From: Lachnospiraceae bacterium
GTDB taxonomy: Bacteria > Bacillota > Clostridia > Lachnospirales > Lachnospiraceae
Assembly: GCA_017613435.1 (NCBI GenBank)
Contig: JAGADU010000034.1
Location: 1 to 33,560, forward strand
DNA: 33,560 nucleotides
Direction of reading: 5' to 3'
Shown here: piece after piece, positions 15,743-23,940 of the stretch
Position numbering within the stretch: the first letter of the stretch is position 1
Layout: every line of letters begins with the position of its first letter
Translations under genes and position numbers: made by a program
Notes under the pieces: generated by a model
The model's database searches: none
Told to the model about the DNA's origin: nothing
The model's input: only the letters and a program-made list of their open reading frames with translations

Positions 15743-17203
15743 ATGAAAATCAAATGTTTGGCAAAAAGAATATTTTCGGTTGCTTTGGCCTTCGGCATTG
15801 TGTTGTCGTATCCTTTGACGGTATCGGCCGACGAACCTGATTACGAGGCGCAGGCAGAGGCAAGAAAAGCGCTTCCGATACAATCCAATTCCATCACGGA
15901 CTGGCCTCAGGGTCCGGAAGTGTCCGCTCAGGCCGCTATCCTTATTGAAGCCAAAACGGGTGCGATTCTTTATGCCAAAAATATAGACGAGAGACTTTTC
16001 CCGGCCAGCACCACCAAAATCCTGACCTGTACTCTCGCGATGGAAAACTGCGATATCGACGAAACGGTAACATTTTCGTACGATGCGGTTCATTCCGTTC
16101 CGTGGGACGGTTCCAAAGTCGGAATGGATGCGGGCGAGGCAATACCCATGCAACAGGCGCTCGAAGCAATTCTCGTGGGCAGCGCCAACGAAGTATCCAA
16201 TGCGGTTGCGGAACATGTGGCAGGCAGCATGGATGATTTCGTGGTCATGATGAACAAAAGGGCAGAGGACCTCGGATTAAAAAACACGCATTTTACGAAT
16301 GCAAACGGTCTTTATGACGATGAACATTATACTTCGGCATACGATCTCGCAATTCTTGCCAAAGACTTTTTCAGTTACGATTTGCTTTGCAAAATGGCAA
16401 GAACGCCCAAGATGGAATTTACGCCGACGCCGACCCAGCCCGATGAATTTACGGTCAATTCCAAAAACCTTTTGCTCGAGGGCAAGAAGTACGAATACGA
16501 ATACCTTGTAGGTTCCAAGACCGGATATACGGACAAGGCCAGACAGACGCTTGTTTCCGCCGCCAGGAAAGACGGAATGGAACTTATATGCGTTGTTTTG
16601 AAAGAAGAATCGCCGACCCAGTTTACCGATACGATTGCGCTTTTTGAATACGGATTCAACAATTTTACGCTCGAATCGATAAAGGGAAAAGAATTTGCGT
16701 TTGATTCAAACAAGAGCGGATTTTTCGAGACCGGAACCGATATTTTCGGAGATTCCGTAGACATTCTGATGTTAAACGACAATGCCAAAGTGATTCTTCC
16801 GAACAATGCGACATTTGACGATTTGAAAATGAACGTCGTATATGACACGGATAACGTCAATGCCGTAGCCAAGGCCGAATACACATATAACGGAAACGTG
16901 GTGGGCTATGCGGATATCCTGTTAAATACGCAAAAAACAACGCTTTTCGAAGACTCTGAAAACGGCTCCCCGGCCCAGGATGTTCCGTATGTATCCAACA
17001 AAGACGGCAAATCGGTTTTCGTAAACATCAAAATCATATTAATCTCGATGCTTGTTTTTGTTTTGATTGTGACCCTGGCGGTTCTGATTTACAGAAAAAT
17101 ACTGCTTGCCAAGAGAGAGATAAGAAAGAAAAAGAAGAACAAAAGCAGGGAAAAAGAACGTATTTACAGGGATGCGTCGAAGCGTCACAGTTTCAAACTG
17201 TAA
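15743..17203 (+). CDS. D-alanyl-D-alanine carboxypeptidase (S11/PBP5 family)
   Basis: A 486-residue penicillin-binding protein that trims the terminal D-Ala from peptidoglycan stem peptides outside the membrane. It has a signal peptide (residues 1-29, ending V-S-A), catalytic S-x-x-K as STTK at 89-92, SAN at 147-149 and KTG at 259-261, so all active-site motifs are intact. A C-terminal membrane helix (about 429-451) is followed by a very basic tail (KKKKNKSREK); unlike the amphipathic anchor of PBP5, this is a true transmembrane anchor with a cytoplasmic tail. The gene starts 21 bases after the DUF2339-like stop, with a weak Shine-Dalgarno (ACGGGA), suggesting co-transcription. It ends at a bidirectional terminator. 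Confidence 0.93.
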   Translation: MKIKCLAKRIFSVALAFGIVLSYPLTVSADEPDYEAQAEARKALPIQSNSITDWPQGPEVSAQAAILIEAKTGAILYAKNIDERLFPASTTKILTCTLAMENCDIDETVTFSYDAVHSVPWDGSKVGMDAGEAIPMQQALEAILVGSANEVSNAVAEHVAGSMDDFVVMMNKRAEDLGLKNTHFTNANGLYDDEHYTSAYDLAILAKDFFSYDLLCKMARTPKMEFTPTPTQPDEFTVNSKNLLLEGKKYEYEYLVGSKTGYTDKARQTLVSAARKDGMELICVVLKEESPTQFTDTIALFEYGFNNFTLESIKGKEFAFDSNKSGFFETGTDIFGDSVDILMLNDNAKVILPNNATFDDLKMNVVYDTDNVNAVAKAEYTYNGNVVGYADILLNTQKTTLFEDSENGSPAQDVPYVSNKDGKSVFVNIKIILISMLVFVLIVTLAVLIYRKILLAKREIRKKKKNKSREKERIYRDASKRHSFKL

Positions 17204-17234
17204 AAAGGTCGGACAGGAATTAAGATATTACACC

Positions 17235-17265
17235 AAAAAAAGCGACGAATGAATCGTCGCTTTTT
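17235..17265. terminator. Bidirectional terminator between the carboxypeptidase and GtrA genes
   Basis: AAAAAGCGACGA, loop ATGAA, TCGTCGCTTTTT: a 7-bp GC stem (17242-17248 with 17254-17260) extended by A-T pairs. A-run and T-run flanks allow termination in both directions. Confidence 0.9.
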
Positions 17266-17275
17266 GATTTTTGAT

Positions 17276-17863
17276 TTATTGTTCTGACGGGGCGGAATCG
17301 GCTTCGTTTTCGTTAAGCTCTTTCCCGGTATCGTCTTCTTCTTTTTCGGAATCTTCTTCTTTTTTCTTCTTTTTCTTTTTGCCGAATATCAGGAATTTGC
17401 TGAATACGTAATTGGCGAGTGTTACAAGAACCGCCGAGATGAAGATTTTTACGAACCAGTAGTTGATTTTATCCTGCATATCCACATCGGAAATGATTAT
17501 GTTAAAGAGAGAAAGAAGCTTAAGCAGCAGGGTCTTGAACGAAACGATGTTTACGAAGAACCACATAATCAGAACGTCCAAAATCCAAGTCGAGATACGT
17601 GAAGCCGCGAAGCCGCCGAATTCTTTGATGATATGTTTGTTTTTGCTTTTGAAAACCCATGTTCTGTTAAGGGGATAGGCAAAGCATACGCCGACAACCC
17701 AGCCGATTGTATTGATTATAAAATGCTGCCAGCTGATGTTTGAATCCAAAAAGAATTTGGCCACAAAACAGGCTGCCCATGAAACGATGGTCGTCAAAAC
17801 GCCGACTATCAGATAAACAATGATTTCTTCGTATTTTTTAAAAAGTTCTTTTATCTTTTTCAT
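17276..17863 (-). CDS. GtrA family membrane protein
   Basis: A 195-residue protein with four membrane helices in the GtrA pattern: Y-L-I-V-G-V-L-T-T-I-V-S-W near residues 17-29, a second helix ending F-A-Y-P-L-N-R-T-W-V-F-K-S, then two more with N-Y-V-F-S-K-F-L-I-F-G closing the domain near 161. GtrA proteins are thought to help move polyprenyl-phosphate-linked sugars across the membrane or to assist the partner glycosyltransferase. The last 35 residues are a highly charged tail (a run of lysines, then acidic), unusual for the family. It lies 63 bases after the Arg-rich protein gene and ends the five-gene minus-strand unit. The Shine-Dalgarno is weak (AAAGAAA). Confidence 0.9.
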   Translation of the reverse strand: MKKIKELFKKYEEIIVYLIVGVLTTIVSWAACFVAKFFLDSNISWQHFIINTIGWVVGVCFAYPLNRTWVFKSKNKHIIKEFGGFAASRISTWILDVLIMWFFVNIVSFKTLLLKLLSLFNIIISDVDMQDKINYWFVKIFISAVLVTLANYVFSKFLIFGKKKKKKKEEDSEKEEDDTGKELNENEADSAPSEQ

Positions 17864-17926
17864 AATTCGTTTTCTTTAATCCGATTATTCTTTATTTTAG
17901 TCTCATTTCGCAGTGGATTCGGTATT

Positions 17927-19783
17927 TCAGTTATTGGTTGTTGCGATCATGTCTGCGATACACCAGTGAGGATTGTCAACTCCGTCGTCCGAGTCATCGT
18001 AATAAACGAAGAATACGGTAGAATCGAAATCGTTGGTGATTTTCTCTTTGGTTCTCGTAAGAATCAGGTTCTTGGAGAACGCAATATGCAGGGAGTAGCA
18101 GACATCGGAGTATTCGGCATAATTGTCGACAACCACATCGGAATATTTGGGATTGTCGAATGTGTGAGCGGAAGTAAAAGTGATATCGACGCCGCCTGCC
18201 CATTCTTTGGCCATTTTCCAGTAATCGGAATCTTTTATGAGGAATGACTGGACCGTTGCCAGACCGTGGCTCGGACCTGACAAATCGTCCGTATTGAAGT
18301 CTTCGTAGGTCTGAACCATCTTAAGCGCTTCGTTTTTTCTGTCTTCCGAAAGATCGGAATTTGCAGCCGAGAACGATGCGACAATTTTTTTATCGTCGGT
18401 ATCAAGCGTAACTTCTTCTCCCAAAGGATTCAGAACCTTAATGCTTGAATCGGATAAAACGGTATCAATTTTGTATTCTTCGTAACAGGGCATTTCCACA
18501 TATTTTGAAACATATGCAAATTGCTGAGGAGTTATAACCGAGCCCGTTTTGTACGAATCTTCCACGGGAATACCGTTTATTATTACGGTGTAACCCTTCG
18601 GAGCCATGATAACGAAATCCGTGACTTCTATGCTGCAGACCGGTTCGATTTTATCCACATCCCAATCCATAACCGTGAGGATTGCGAAGATTTTCGTCTG
18701 ACTGACCGCTTTAAGCGTAACTTTTGCAATAACTTCTCCGTCGGCAAGAATGTTATATACCGGCGCTTCGGTAATATAAACCGAGGAATCTTTTTCGGCC
18801 GTAAAGGACGAATAATCCTTAAGATCCGAAATATAATTGCCAAGGAGCATATCCTTGGAAGCGAAAGTCATGTCTATACCCGAAAACGTAAAATCGGAGG
18901 GCGTAAAAGTACCTTCTTTGGCCTTCTTTTCGAATTTTTCGATATAGGTGTTCATGTAATATTCGGATTGCGACTTTTCGTATTTCTTAAGGCACACATC
19001 CGTATAAACCAAAAAGATACCCGCAAGAACCAAAAGAATTGCGGTATAAATACCGAGGCCGATTATAAAGAAGCGCGGTTTCTTCCTGCCGGCTGCGGGG
19101 CGAAACGCATCTTTTTTGGAAGATGAACTGTTTCTTGTGTTTCCCGCGGCATGGGAAGATTTGTTGATTCTTCTTTCCGTTTCGATGGCATCTCTTGATG
19201 CGATACGTTTTGAGGAATTGCCTGCGGGTGCTTTTCTTGCTCTGTCCGCATCCGAGTCCCTTCTTATTCTTTGTTCGCCCGAGGAAGGTCGTCTTGCGCC
19301 TTCGGGGGAAGCAGATCTTCTTTCTCTCGCGCCTTCGGGATTTACGCCTCTTCTTTCCCTTGTTTTGTCGGGATTTACAACCCTTCTTTCTCTTGAGGCT
19401 TCGGGATTAACAATTCTTCGTTCCCTTGCACTCTCGGAGTCGGACAATCTTCTTTCTCTTACGGCATCGGGTGCCTCTCTTTTTATTCTTTGTTCATCCG
19501 AAGAGGGGCGTCTTGTGCCTTCGGGAGAAATGCTTCTTATGCTTCTTGAATCCGATGCTTCCCTTCTGACTCTTTGTTCACCCGATACGGGACGGCTTTC
19601 GCGTCTGACATTATCGGGAGAAGCGGTTCTTATTCTTTGTACGTTCGAAGCCTCTCTTTTTTCGCCCGGTCCGTTTGAGCCCGAAGCCGCTTCGCCGCGA
19701 AGCTGTTTCATTCTTTCGTTGGCGAGATCTCGCATGGAAGGTTGACGATTGTATTGATTGTTAAAATTATTTTCGTTTGCCAT
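17927..19783 (-). CDS. Arg-rich single-pass membrane protein of unknown function
   Basis: 618 residues; I do not recognise the family. Residues 1-235 are disordered and dominated by Arg, Ser, Glu and Pro, with an 11-12-residue repeat (R-E-R-R-x-V-N-P-E-x-A) around 112-172 and a longer motif R-P-S-S-x-E-Q-R-I-(K/R)-R that appears twice, with a related S-R-P-V-S-G-E-Q-R-V-R-R earlier. One membrane helix follows at about 238-260 (FFIIGLGIYTAILLVLAGIF). The remaining 355 residues would be outside and look folded, mixed alpha/beta, with a nuclear-transport-factor-like feel but no clear match. The start is supported by a perfect AAGGAGG seven bases before ATG. The upstream glycosidase gene stops 12 bases before this start, so the two are surely co-transcribed. 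Confidence 0.85.
   Translation of the reverse strand: MANENNFNNQYNRQPSMRDLANERMKQLRGEAASGSNGPGEKREASNVQRIRTASPDNVRRESRPVSGEQRVRREASDSRSIRSISPEGTRRPSSDEQRIKREAPDAVRERRLSDSESARERRIVNPEASRERRVVNPDKTRERRGVNPEGARERRSASPEGARRPSSGEQRIRRDSDADRARKAPAGNSSKRIASRDAIETERRINKSSHAAGNTRNSSSSKKDAFRPAAGRKKPRFFIIGLGIYTAILLVLAGIFLVYTDVCLKKYEKSQSEYYMNTYIEKFEKKAKEGTFTPSDFTFSGIDMTFASKDMLLGNYISDLKDYSSFTAEKDSSVYITEAPVYNILADGEVIAKVTLKAVSQTKIFAILTVMDWDVDKIEPVCSIEVTDFVIMAPKGYTVIINGIPVEDSYKTGSVITPQQFAYVSKYVEMPCYEEYKIDTVLSDSSIKVLNPLGEEVTLDTDDKKIVASFSAANSDLSEDRKNEALKMVQTYEDFNTDDLSGPSHGLATVQSFLIKDSDYWKMAKEWAGGVDITFTSAHTFDNPKYSDVVVDNYAEYSDVCYSLHIAFSKNLILTRTKEKITNDFDSTVFFVYYDDSDDGVDNPHWCIADMIATTNN
19300..19450 (-). repeat. 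Degenerate 33-bp tandem repeats coding the R-E-R-R motif
   Basis: About four to five in-frame units of 33 bases encode R-E-R-R-(I/V/G/S)-(V/A)-(N/S)-P-(E/D)-x-(A/S/T). Similar but longer-period repeats (G-E-Q-R-I-R-R) flank it on both sides. Unit boundaries are approximate. Confidence 0.65.
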
Positions 19784-19795
19784 GTCATAACCTCC

Positions 19796-20992
19796 TTAAT
19801 TTTTGGGCATTACCGCAAAAGCTGTCGGTAATTTCCATGATGAATTCTTGTAATAGAAGGTTACGCTCGACATTTCGTAATTATCTTTGTAAACCATGGA
19901 AGAAGAACTTCCGCCGTCAAGGTTTGCGGCATTTACCGCACCGTATTCCTGCATGATACCGATAAGGTCGGAAGCCGTTGCGCCGAGATGGGCACTGGAA
20001 CCTCTGCCGTCGGTTACGAGGAATAAGACCGCTCCGTCGGCACGCTGTCCGATGGCGGTTCTGGGATTTGCACCCGAACCTGTTCCGTTAAGAACACGCG
20101 CTTCGCCGTTTGAAATGAGCGATACGAAATGGTTGTTCGCATCGGATGCTTCTTCCTGGAAGCAGTGAGCATCGCGAATGCCTTCGGTTTTAACATAATT
20201 TTCGAAATCGGTTTTGGACATTCCGGTCAAATCCTTGATGATAAGGATGTCGTCATTGTTAAAACCTATCATATAAAGACCGTTAAGGCCCGTAGGATCG
20301 TTGTAAGTAATCACTCCGTCCTCGACAACTACACCGAGGGGTTTTCCGCCCTTGTTTCCGACGGAAACATAGATGCCTGCGTTGATACCGCCGACGGCGC
20401 CTTTGTCGGAAATGATTTCGTCGAGGTTTTTGCCGTATTCGCCCCAGTTTCCGTTTTCGCAAGTCGATGCCATTACAACCTGCGAAGGATCTTTGATAAT
20501 CATCATTTTTGCAAAGAAAGCACGGCCGGAAATCTCTTCGATGCGGATTCCGTTTTCATCAAAAACTTCGTCTTTGTAAGGATCGTCGGGCGAATCGGGA
20601 TCGTCAGGATCGGATTTGTCCGAACTCGCCTTGATTGTAATAAGGGATTTGTCGACGGTGGTATCGACTTTTTCCATTGAGTTTTTTTCAACGATTTTTT
20701 GAATTTCCTCGTCGCTGCATACCCAGTTTGCAAGGAATTTCAGCTGTCCGGTTTCAAGGATGGTTGTAATAAAAAGAGTTCTTGCGGCTTCGGACGGACC
20801 GTTGCAGCATTTCTGAAGCACGATAAAGAATGTTCCGACAAATACAAATAAAGTTACAAAGAGAACAAGAAGAACTCTGCCGAGCAGTCCGAGCGCTTTG
20901 GATGCCGCGCCGCTTTTGTTTGAATTGATTTTAATCAACAAAACCGCTCCGACAATCAGAATCAGTATAATTGCAATAATAACTATAGGCAT
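19796..20992 (-). CDS. Membrane-anchored phosphodiester glycosidase (NAGPA domain)
   Basis: 398 residues with two N-terminal membrane helices (about 3-22 and 38-60). After an acidic D-P-D-D-P-D-S-P-D-D linker comes an extracytoplasmic NAGPA-type domain. The family core is clear: a G-G-I-N-A-G strand, NPRTAIGQRADGAVLFLVTD near 310-329, and A-A-N-L-D-G-G-S-S-S-S-M-V-Y near 355-368. In characterised relatives this domain hydrolyses sugar-1-phosphodiesters (human uncovering enzyme removes GlcNAc from GlcNAc-P-mannose) and bacterial forms act on cell-wall glycans such as teichoic acid. Here it probably acts on a phosphodiester-linked surface sugar, fitting its PAP2, GT2 and GtrA neighbours. A GGAGG precedes ATG; the GT2 gene ends 30 bases upstream. 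Domain call is firm; substrate is inference. Confidence 0.9.
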   Translation of the reverse strand: MPIVIIAIILILIVGAVLLIKINSNKSGAASKALGLLGRVLLVLFVTLFVFVGTFFIVLQKCCNGPSEAARTLFITTILETGQLKFLANWVCSDEEIQKIVEKNSMEKVDTTVDKSLITIKASSDKSDPDDPDSPDDPYKDEVFDENGIRIEEISGRAFFAKMMIIKDPSQVVMASTCENGNWGEYGKNLDEIISDKGAVGGINAGIYVSVGNKGGKPLGVVVEDGVITYNDPTGLNGLYMIGFNNDDILIIKDLTGMSKTDFENYVKTEGIRDAHCFQEEASDANNHFVSLISNGEARVLNGTGSGANPRTAIGQRADGAVLFLVTDGRGSSAHLGATASDLIGIMQEYGAVNAANLDGGSSSSMVYKDNYEMSSVTFYYKNSSWKLPTAFAVMPKN

Positions 20993-21022
20993 TAAAAAAT
21001 AAACCTCCGATAAGATAGTGCT

Positions 21023-22105
21023 TTAATTTTTCTTCTTTTTGGAAACAAATACCCAGGTCTGCTGGATTCTGAAACTCAAGAAGAAAAGGATGGTGTCAAC
21101 GACAGCCTTAATGAGAGTATCGAAGATACTGCCGTCCTTCAATTTGAAAACGACTGTCGAGAACAGATATACAAGGCCCGTTGACGCTGCAATCTGGCAG
21201 ACGCAGAGAATGTAGTATTTAACCATCGTCGAGCCGTATTTGTCCTTGGATTTGAAAACGACTTTGCGGTTGATCGTGAAATTGACGAACGAACTTACAA
21301 GACGAGCAATTCCTGCCGCAAGAATGATTCTTGATTCATCCGTAAAACCGATTTTTCCGAAAATCATGTTAAGCAGAGTGAAAAGCCCGATATCCACAAG
21401 CGTCGATGCAAGCGACGAAAGAAGATAAAGGATAATTACTCCGTAGATTCGGATTGAATCGCAAATCGGTCTGAAATGCGAAGTTTTGTTTTCTTCGATA
21501 TAAACCGTGGTGATTACGGTTTCCTTAAAAGCTATGCCGGCCTGTTTTACGGCAAAAAGCTGATTGGTTTCGTATTCGTATCTGTCTCCGTCAACCTGAA
21601 GCATCATGGGAAGATGCTCGAAGGGAATCGCACGAAGCCCGGTCTGAGTGTCGTTTATTTTGATTCCGCAAAGAAGGCGGAAGACGGATTTTGTTACGGT
21701 ATTTCCGAATTTGGATCTGCCGGGAACGCTGGGATCCTTAAAATTTCGTGCACCCATGACAAAAGCATGGGGATTTTCCTCGAGAAGGCTGATGCATTTT
21801 TTGACATCAACGCTTAAATGCTGGCCGTCTCCGTCCACCGTTATGACATTCGGTTTGTTGGGACGGTTCGCCAAAATGTATTCGAAAGCGGTTTTCATGG
21901 CGCGGCCCTTACCGCGGTTAACCTCATGCGTAAGGAGTGTCACGCCCGGAAAAGAGGATGCTTCCTCAAAGCGCGCTTTGTGATCGGCATCGCTTCCGTC
22001 GTCAACGAGAATTATATCTTCAAAACCTTCGTCCAAAAGGCTTTTGACCGTCGATATTATTTTTTCGTCCGGGTTTAAACTCGGAATTACTACTGTTGCA
22101 TTCAT
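21023..22105 (-). CDS. GT2 glycosyltransferase fused to a GtrA domain
   Basis: 360 residues from the chosen start. Residues 1-215 form a family 2 glycosyltransferase: A-T-V-V-I-P-S-L-N-P at 3-12, V-D-D-G-S at 34-38, N-R-G-K-G at 63-67, and the metal-binding D-G-D-G-Q-H at 91-96, followed by G-x-R-x-F-K and a Q-T-G-L-R-A segment. This is like dolichol/undecaprenyl-phosphate sugar synthases. Residues about 225-355 are a four-helix GtrA domain ending Q-Q-T-W-V-F-V-S. The product is probably a polyprenyl-phosphate-linked sugar. The frame opens 48 bases earlier, but the ATG at 22105 has AAGGA seven bases upstream and gives the usual GT2 start; the longer form would overlap the PAP2 gene. A second, stand-alone GtrA gene closes the same unit. 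Confidence 0.92.
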   Translation of the reverse strand: MNATVVIPSLNPDEKIISTVKSLLDEGFEDIILVDDGSDADHKARFEEASSFPGVTLLTHEVNRGKGRAMKTAFEYILANRPNKPNVITVDGDGQHLSVDVKKCISLLEENPHAFVMGARNFKDPSVPGRSKFGNTVTKSVFRLLCGIKINDTQTGLRAIPFEHLPMMLQVDGDRYEYETNQLFAVKQAGIAFKETVITTVYIEENKTSHFRPICDSIRIYGVIILYLLSSLASTLVDIGLFTLLNMIFGKIGFTDESRIILAAGIARLVSSFVNFTINRKVVFKSKDKYGSTMVKYYILCVCQIAASTGLVYLFSTVVFKLKDGSIFDTLIKAVVDTILFFLSFRIQQTWVFVSKKKKN

Positions 22106-22121
22106 GTCCAAATCCTTAATG

Positions 22122-22721
22122 TTAAATAGTGTCTGTTTCTTCGCCTGCGGCATTTTCGGTGTTTTTCGCCTCTGCCTTGGGATGCTTTTCGTTCCATTTT
22201 TTTATGATGAATTCTCCGATAATGCATACCGAAATACCGAGTGCCGCACCGGTTATCGCACCCGCAAAAACATCCGTGGGATAATGAATTCCGACGTACA
22301 GTCTGGAAAAACCGATGAGAGCAGCCATAATCAGAGCCGGAATCGAAATCTTTTTGGGAAGTTTAAAAAGATAAACAATCGCTGCCGCAAAAGATGCGCC
22401 CGTATGTCCCGAGGGGAACGAAGCGTCGGTGGCGTGAGCGATGATGCATTCCAGACCGGCTATTATTTCGTAGGGTCTGATACGACCGATGACGTTTTTC
22501 AAAATCACATTGTTTACAAGTACAGAAGAAAGAAGAGCAAATAGGGCGAAAAAGCCTGCTTTTCTCGTCTTTTTGAATATGCAAAAAACGAGGGACAGAG
22601 AAATCCAAAAAATTCCTTTGTCTCCCAGATGCGTAATCGTTTTAAAAATGACATCCAAAAAGGGATTTCTTAATATATCCTGAATCCACAAAAGTATTGC
22701 GGCATCGAAGTCCAAAATCAT
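22122..22721 (-). CDS. PAP2 family membrane phosphatase
   Basis: A 199-residue, multi-helix phosphatase. All three PAP2 motifs are intact: K75-x6-R82-P83, P103-S-G-H106, and S139-R140-x5-H146-x3-D150. Such proteins dephosphorylate lipid phosphates or undecaprenyl pyrophosphate at the outer membrane face. The last 25 residues are a charged cytoplasmic tail (KKWNEKHPKAEAKNTEN), like that of the GtrA protein. It heads the five-gene minus-strand unit and is 16 bases ahead of the GT2-GtrA gene, so recycling of polyprenyl phosphate used by that enzyme is a reasonable inference. It is read from a strong promoter at 22756-22784. Confidence 0.93.
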   Translation of the reverse strand: MILDFDAAILLWIQDILRNPFLDVIFKTITHLGDKGIFWISLSLVFCIFKKTRKAGFFALFALLSSVLVNNVILKNVIGRIRPYEIIAGLECIIAHATDASFPSGHTGASFAAAIVYLFKLPKKISIPALIMAALIGFSRLYVGIHYPTDVFAGAITGAALGISVCIIGEFIIKKWNEKHPKAEAKNTENAAGEETDTI

Positions 22722-22755
22722 ATTAAAGCCTCTTTTTTATCACATAATTCACTAA

Positions 22756-22784
22756 ATTATATCAAAATAAGGAAACGATTACAA
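22756..22784 (-). promoter_or_regulatory. SigA-type promoter of the PAP2-GT2-glycosidase unit
   Basis: On the minus strand: TTGTAA (complement of 22779-22784), 17-base spacer, perfect TATAAT (complement of 22756-22761). The leader to the PAP2 start at 22721 is about 28 bases. Confidence 0.8.
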
Positions 22785-22811
22785 CCGACTCCACAAATTA
22801 CATGCGATTTG

Positions 22812-22820
22812 TGTTATAAT
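22812..22820 (+). promoter_or_regulatory. Extended -10 promoter of the acyltransferase gene
   Basis: TGT followed by TATAAT (22815-22820) is an extended -10 element. No clear -35 lies 17 bases upstream. It faces away from the PAP2 promoter, with the two -10 boxes about 55 bases apart, so one regulator could affect both. Confidence 0.65.
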
Positions 22821-22866
22821 GTGCAGGTAGAAAAAAACGCCCCTTTTGCGGCGGAAAGGAACGAAA

Positions 22867-23925
22867 TTGCAAAAGAAGCCCCAAACCGAAAGAAGCATCA
22901 AATTGGATATTTTACGAATACTCTCCGCACTCGGAGTGGTTCTTTTACACATAAGTTCCGATTATATCGATATTCTCGAAGTCGGAAGCGCGAACTTTAA
23001 CGCAATGGTTTTCCTGAATTCGATCACGCGTTTTGCCGTTCCCGTTTTTGTAATGATCAGCGGAGAGCTCTTCCTTAATCCGGACAGGGAAGTAACAGTC
23101 AAAAAAATCTGGCTTCACAATATACTTCGCATTTTTCTTATCTACGTGCTCTGGTCATATGCGTATTATGTGTTCCAAAGCCTTTATTTCTGGAAATTCG
23201 ATTTTTACAGACAGGGCCTTATAAGGACGCTTAAAGGCATTGTTTACGCAAGCAATCATTTCTGGTTCCTGGGAATGATTATCGGTTTATATGCTTTAAC
23301 GCCGGTTCTCAGAAGCTGGGTCAAAAATGCCGAAGAGAAAAACATCCGGTATTTTCTTTGCATTTTCTTTGTTTTTCAGATTCTTCGAACCACATTCACG
23401 CTCCTTATCAACAAATCCCTGATCGACGAAATTTCGGGATTTTTTACCGTTGCCGAGATTTCGGGATATGTCGGATATTACGTATTGGGCCATTATCTGT
23501 CAAAATACGAGTTGTCCCGGAACTTTAAAATACTTGTTTACGCGGCATTTCCGGTCGGATTGGCTGCGAATTTCATAATATCGGCTCTTTATTCCAAAAA
23601 AGACGGAGCATACAATCCCGGAATATACGACAGTTTCGGAGTATTTACTTTCTTTATATGCATCGCGTTATTTATTTTTGCGGACAAAATCTCAAAGAAC
23701 ATCAAAAAAGGCAAAAAAATCGTTTCGGCGCTTGCGGCCGACACTCTCGGAATTTACCTTATTCATCTTATGCTCTGGAAGATTCTGGAAGATCAAACGA
23801 GCGTCGTTTATGCCTTTAATTACGTAATAACGGCACTTGTTTCGACCGTGATCGTCTTTGCGGTCTCATGCGTTGTATCTTCGCTTTTAAGAAGGATTCC
23901 TTATATAGGAAGGTATTTGGTTTAG
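22867..23925 (+). CDS. Acyltransferase family 3 membrane protein
   Basis: 352 residues from the chosen start, with about ten membrane helices. It opens I-K-L-D-I-L-R-I-L-S-A-L-G-V-V-L-L-H, the family start in which the conserved His ends the first helix. Further on are F-V-M-I-S-G-E-L-F-L, a F-W-F-L-G-M-I-I-G-L-Y segment, and T-L-G-I-Y-L-I-H near the end. Members transfer acetyl or other acyl groups to sugars of peptidoglycan, exopolysaccharide or teichoic acid. The TTG at 22867 is preferred because AAAGGA lies six bases before it; another TTG at 22846 would add seven residues. It is divergent from the glycan unit, so O-acylation of the same glycan is possible but inferred. Confidence 0.88.
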   Translation: MQKKPQTERSIKLDILRILSALGVVLLHISSDYIDILEVGSANFNAMVFLNSITRFAVPVFVMISGELFLNPDREVTVKKIWLHNILRIFLIYVLWSYAYYVFQSLYFWKFDFYRQGLIRTLKGIVYASNHFWFLGMIIGLYALTPVLRSWVKNAEEKNIRYFLCIFFVFQILRTTFTLLINKSLIDEISGFFTVAEISGYVGYYVLGHYLSKYELSRNFKILVYAAFPVGLAANFIISALYSKKDGAYNPGIYDSFGVFTFFICIALFIFADKISKNIKKGKKIVSALAADTLGIYLIHLMLWKILEDQTSVVYAFNYVITALVSTVIVFAVSCVVSSLLRRIPYIGRYLV

Positions 23926-23940
23926 TTTTGGATTAAAAAG

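Noticed and set aside
18645-18670. DnaA-box-like TTATCCACA
   Set aside because: A single copy inside a coding region, far from the parS spacer, with no cluster; consistent with chance.
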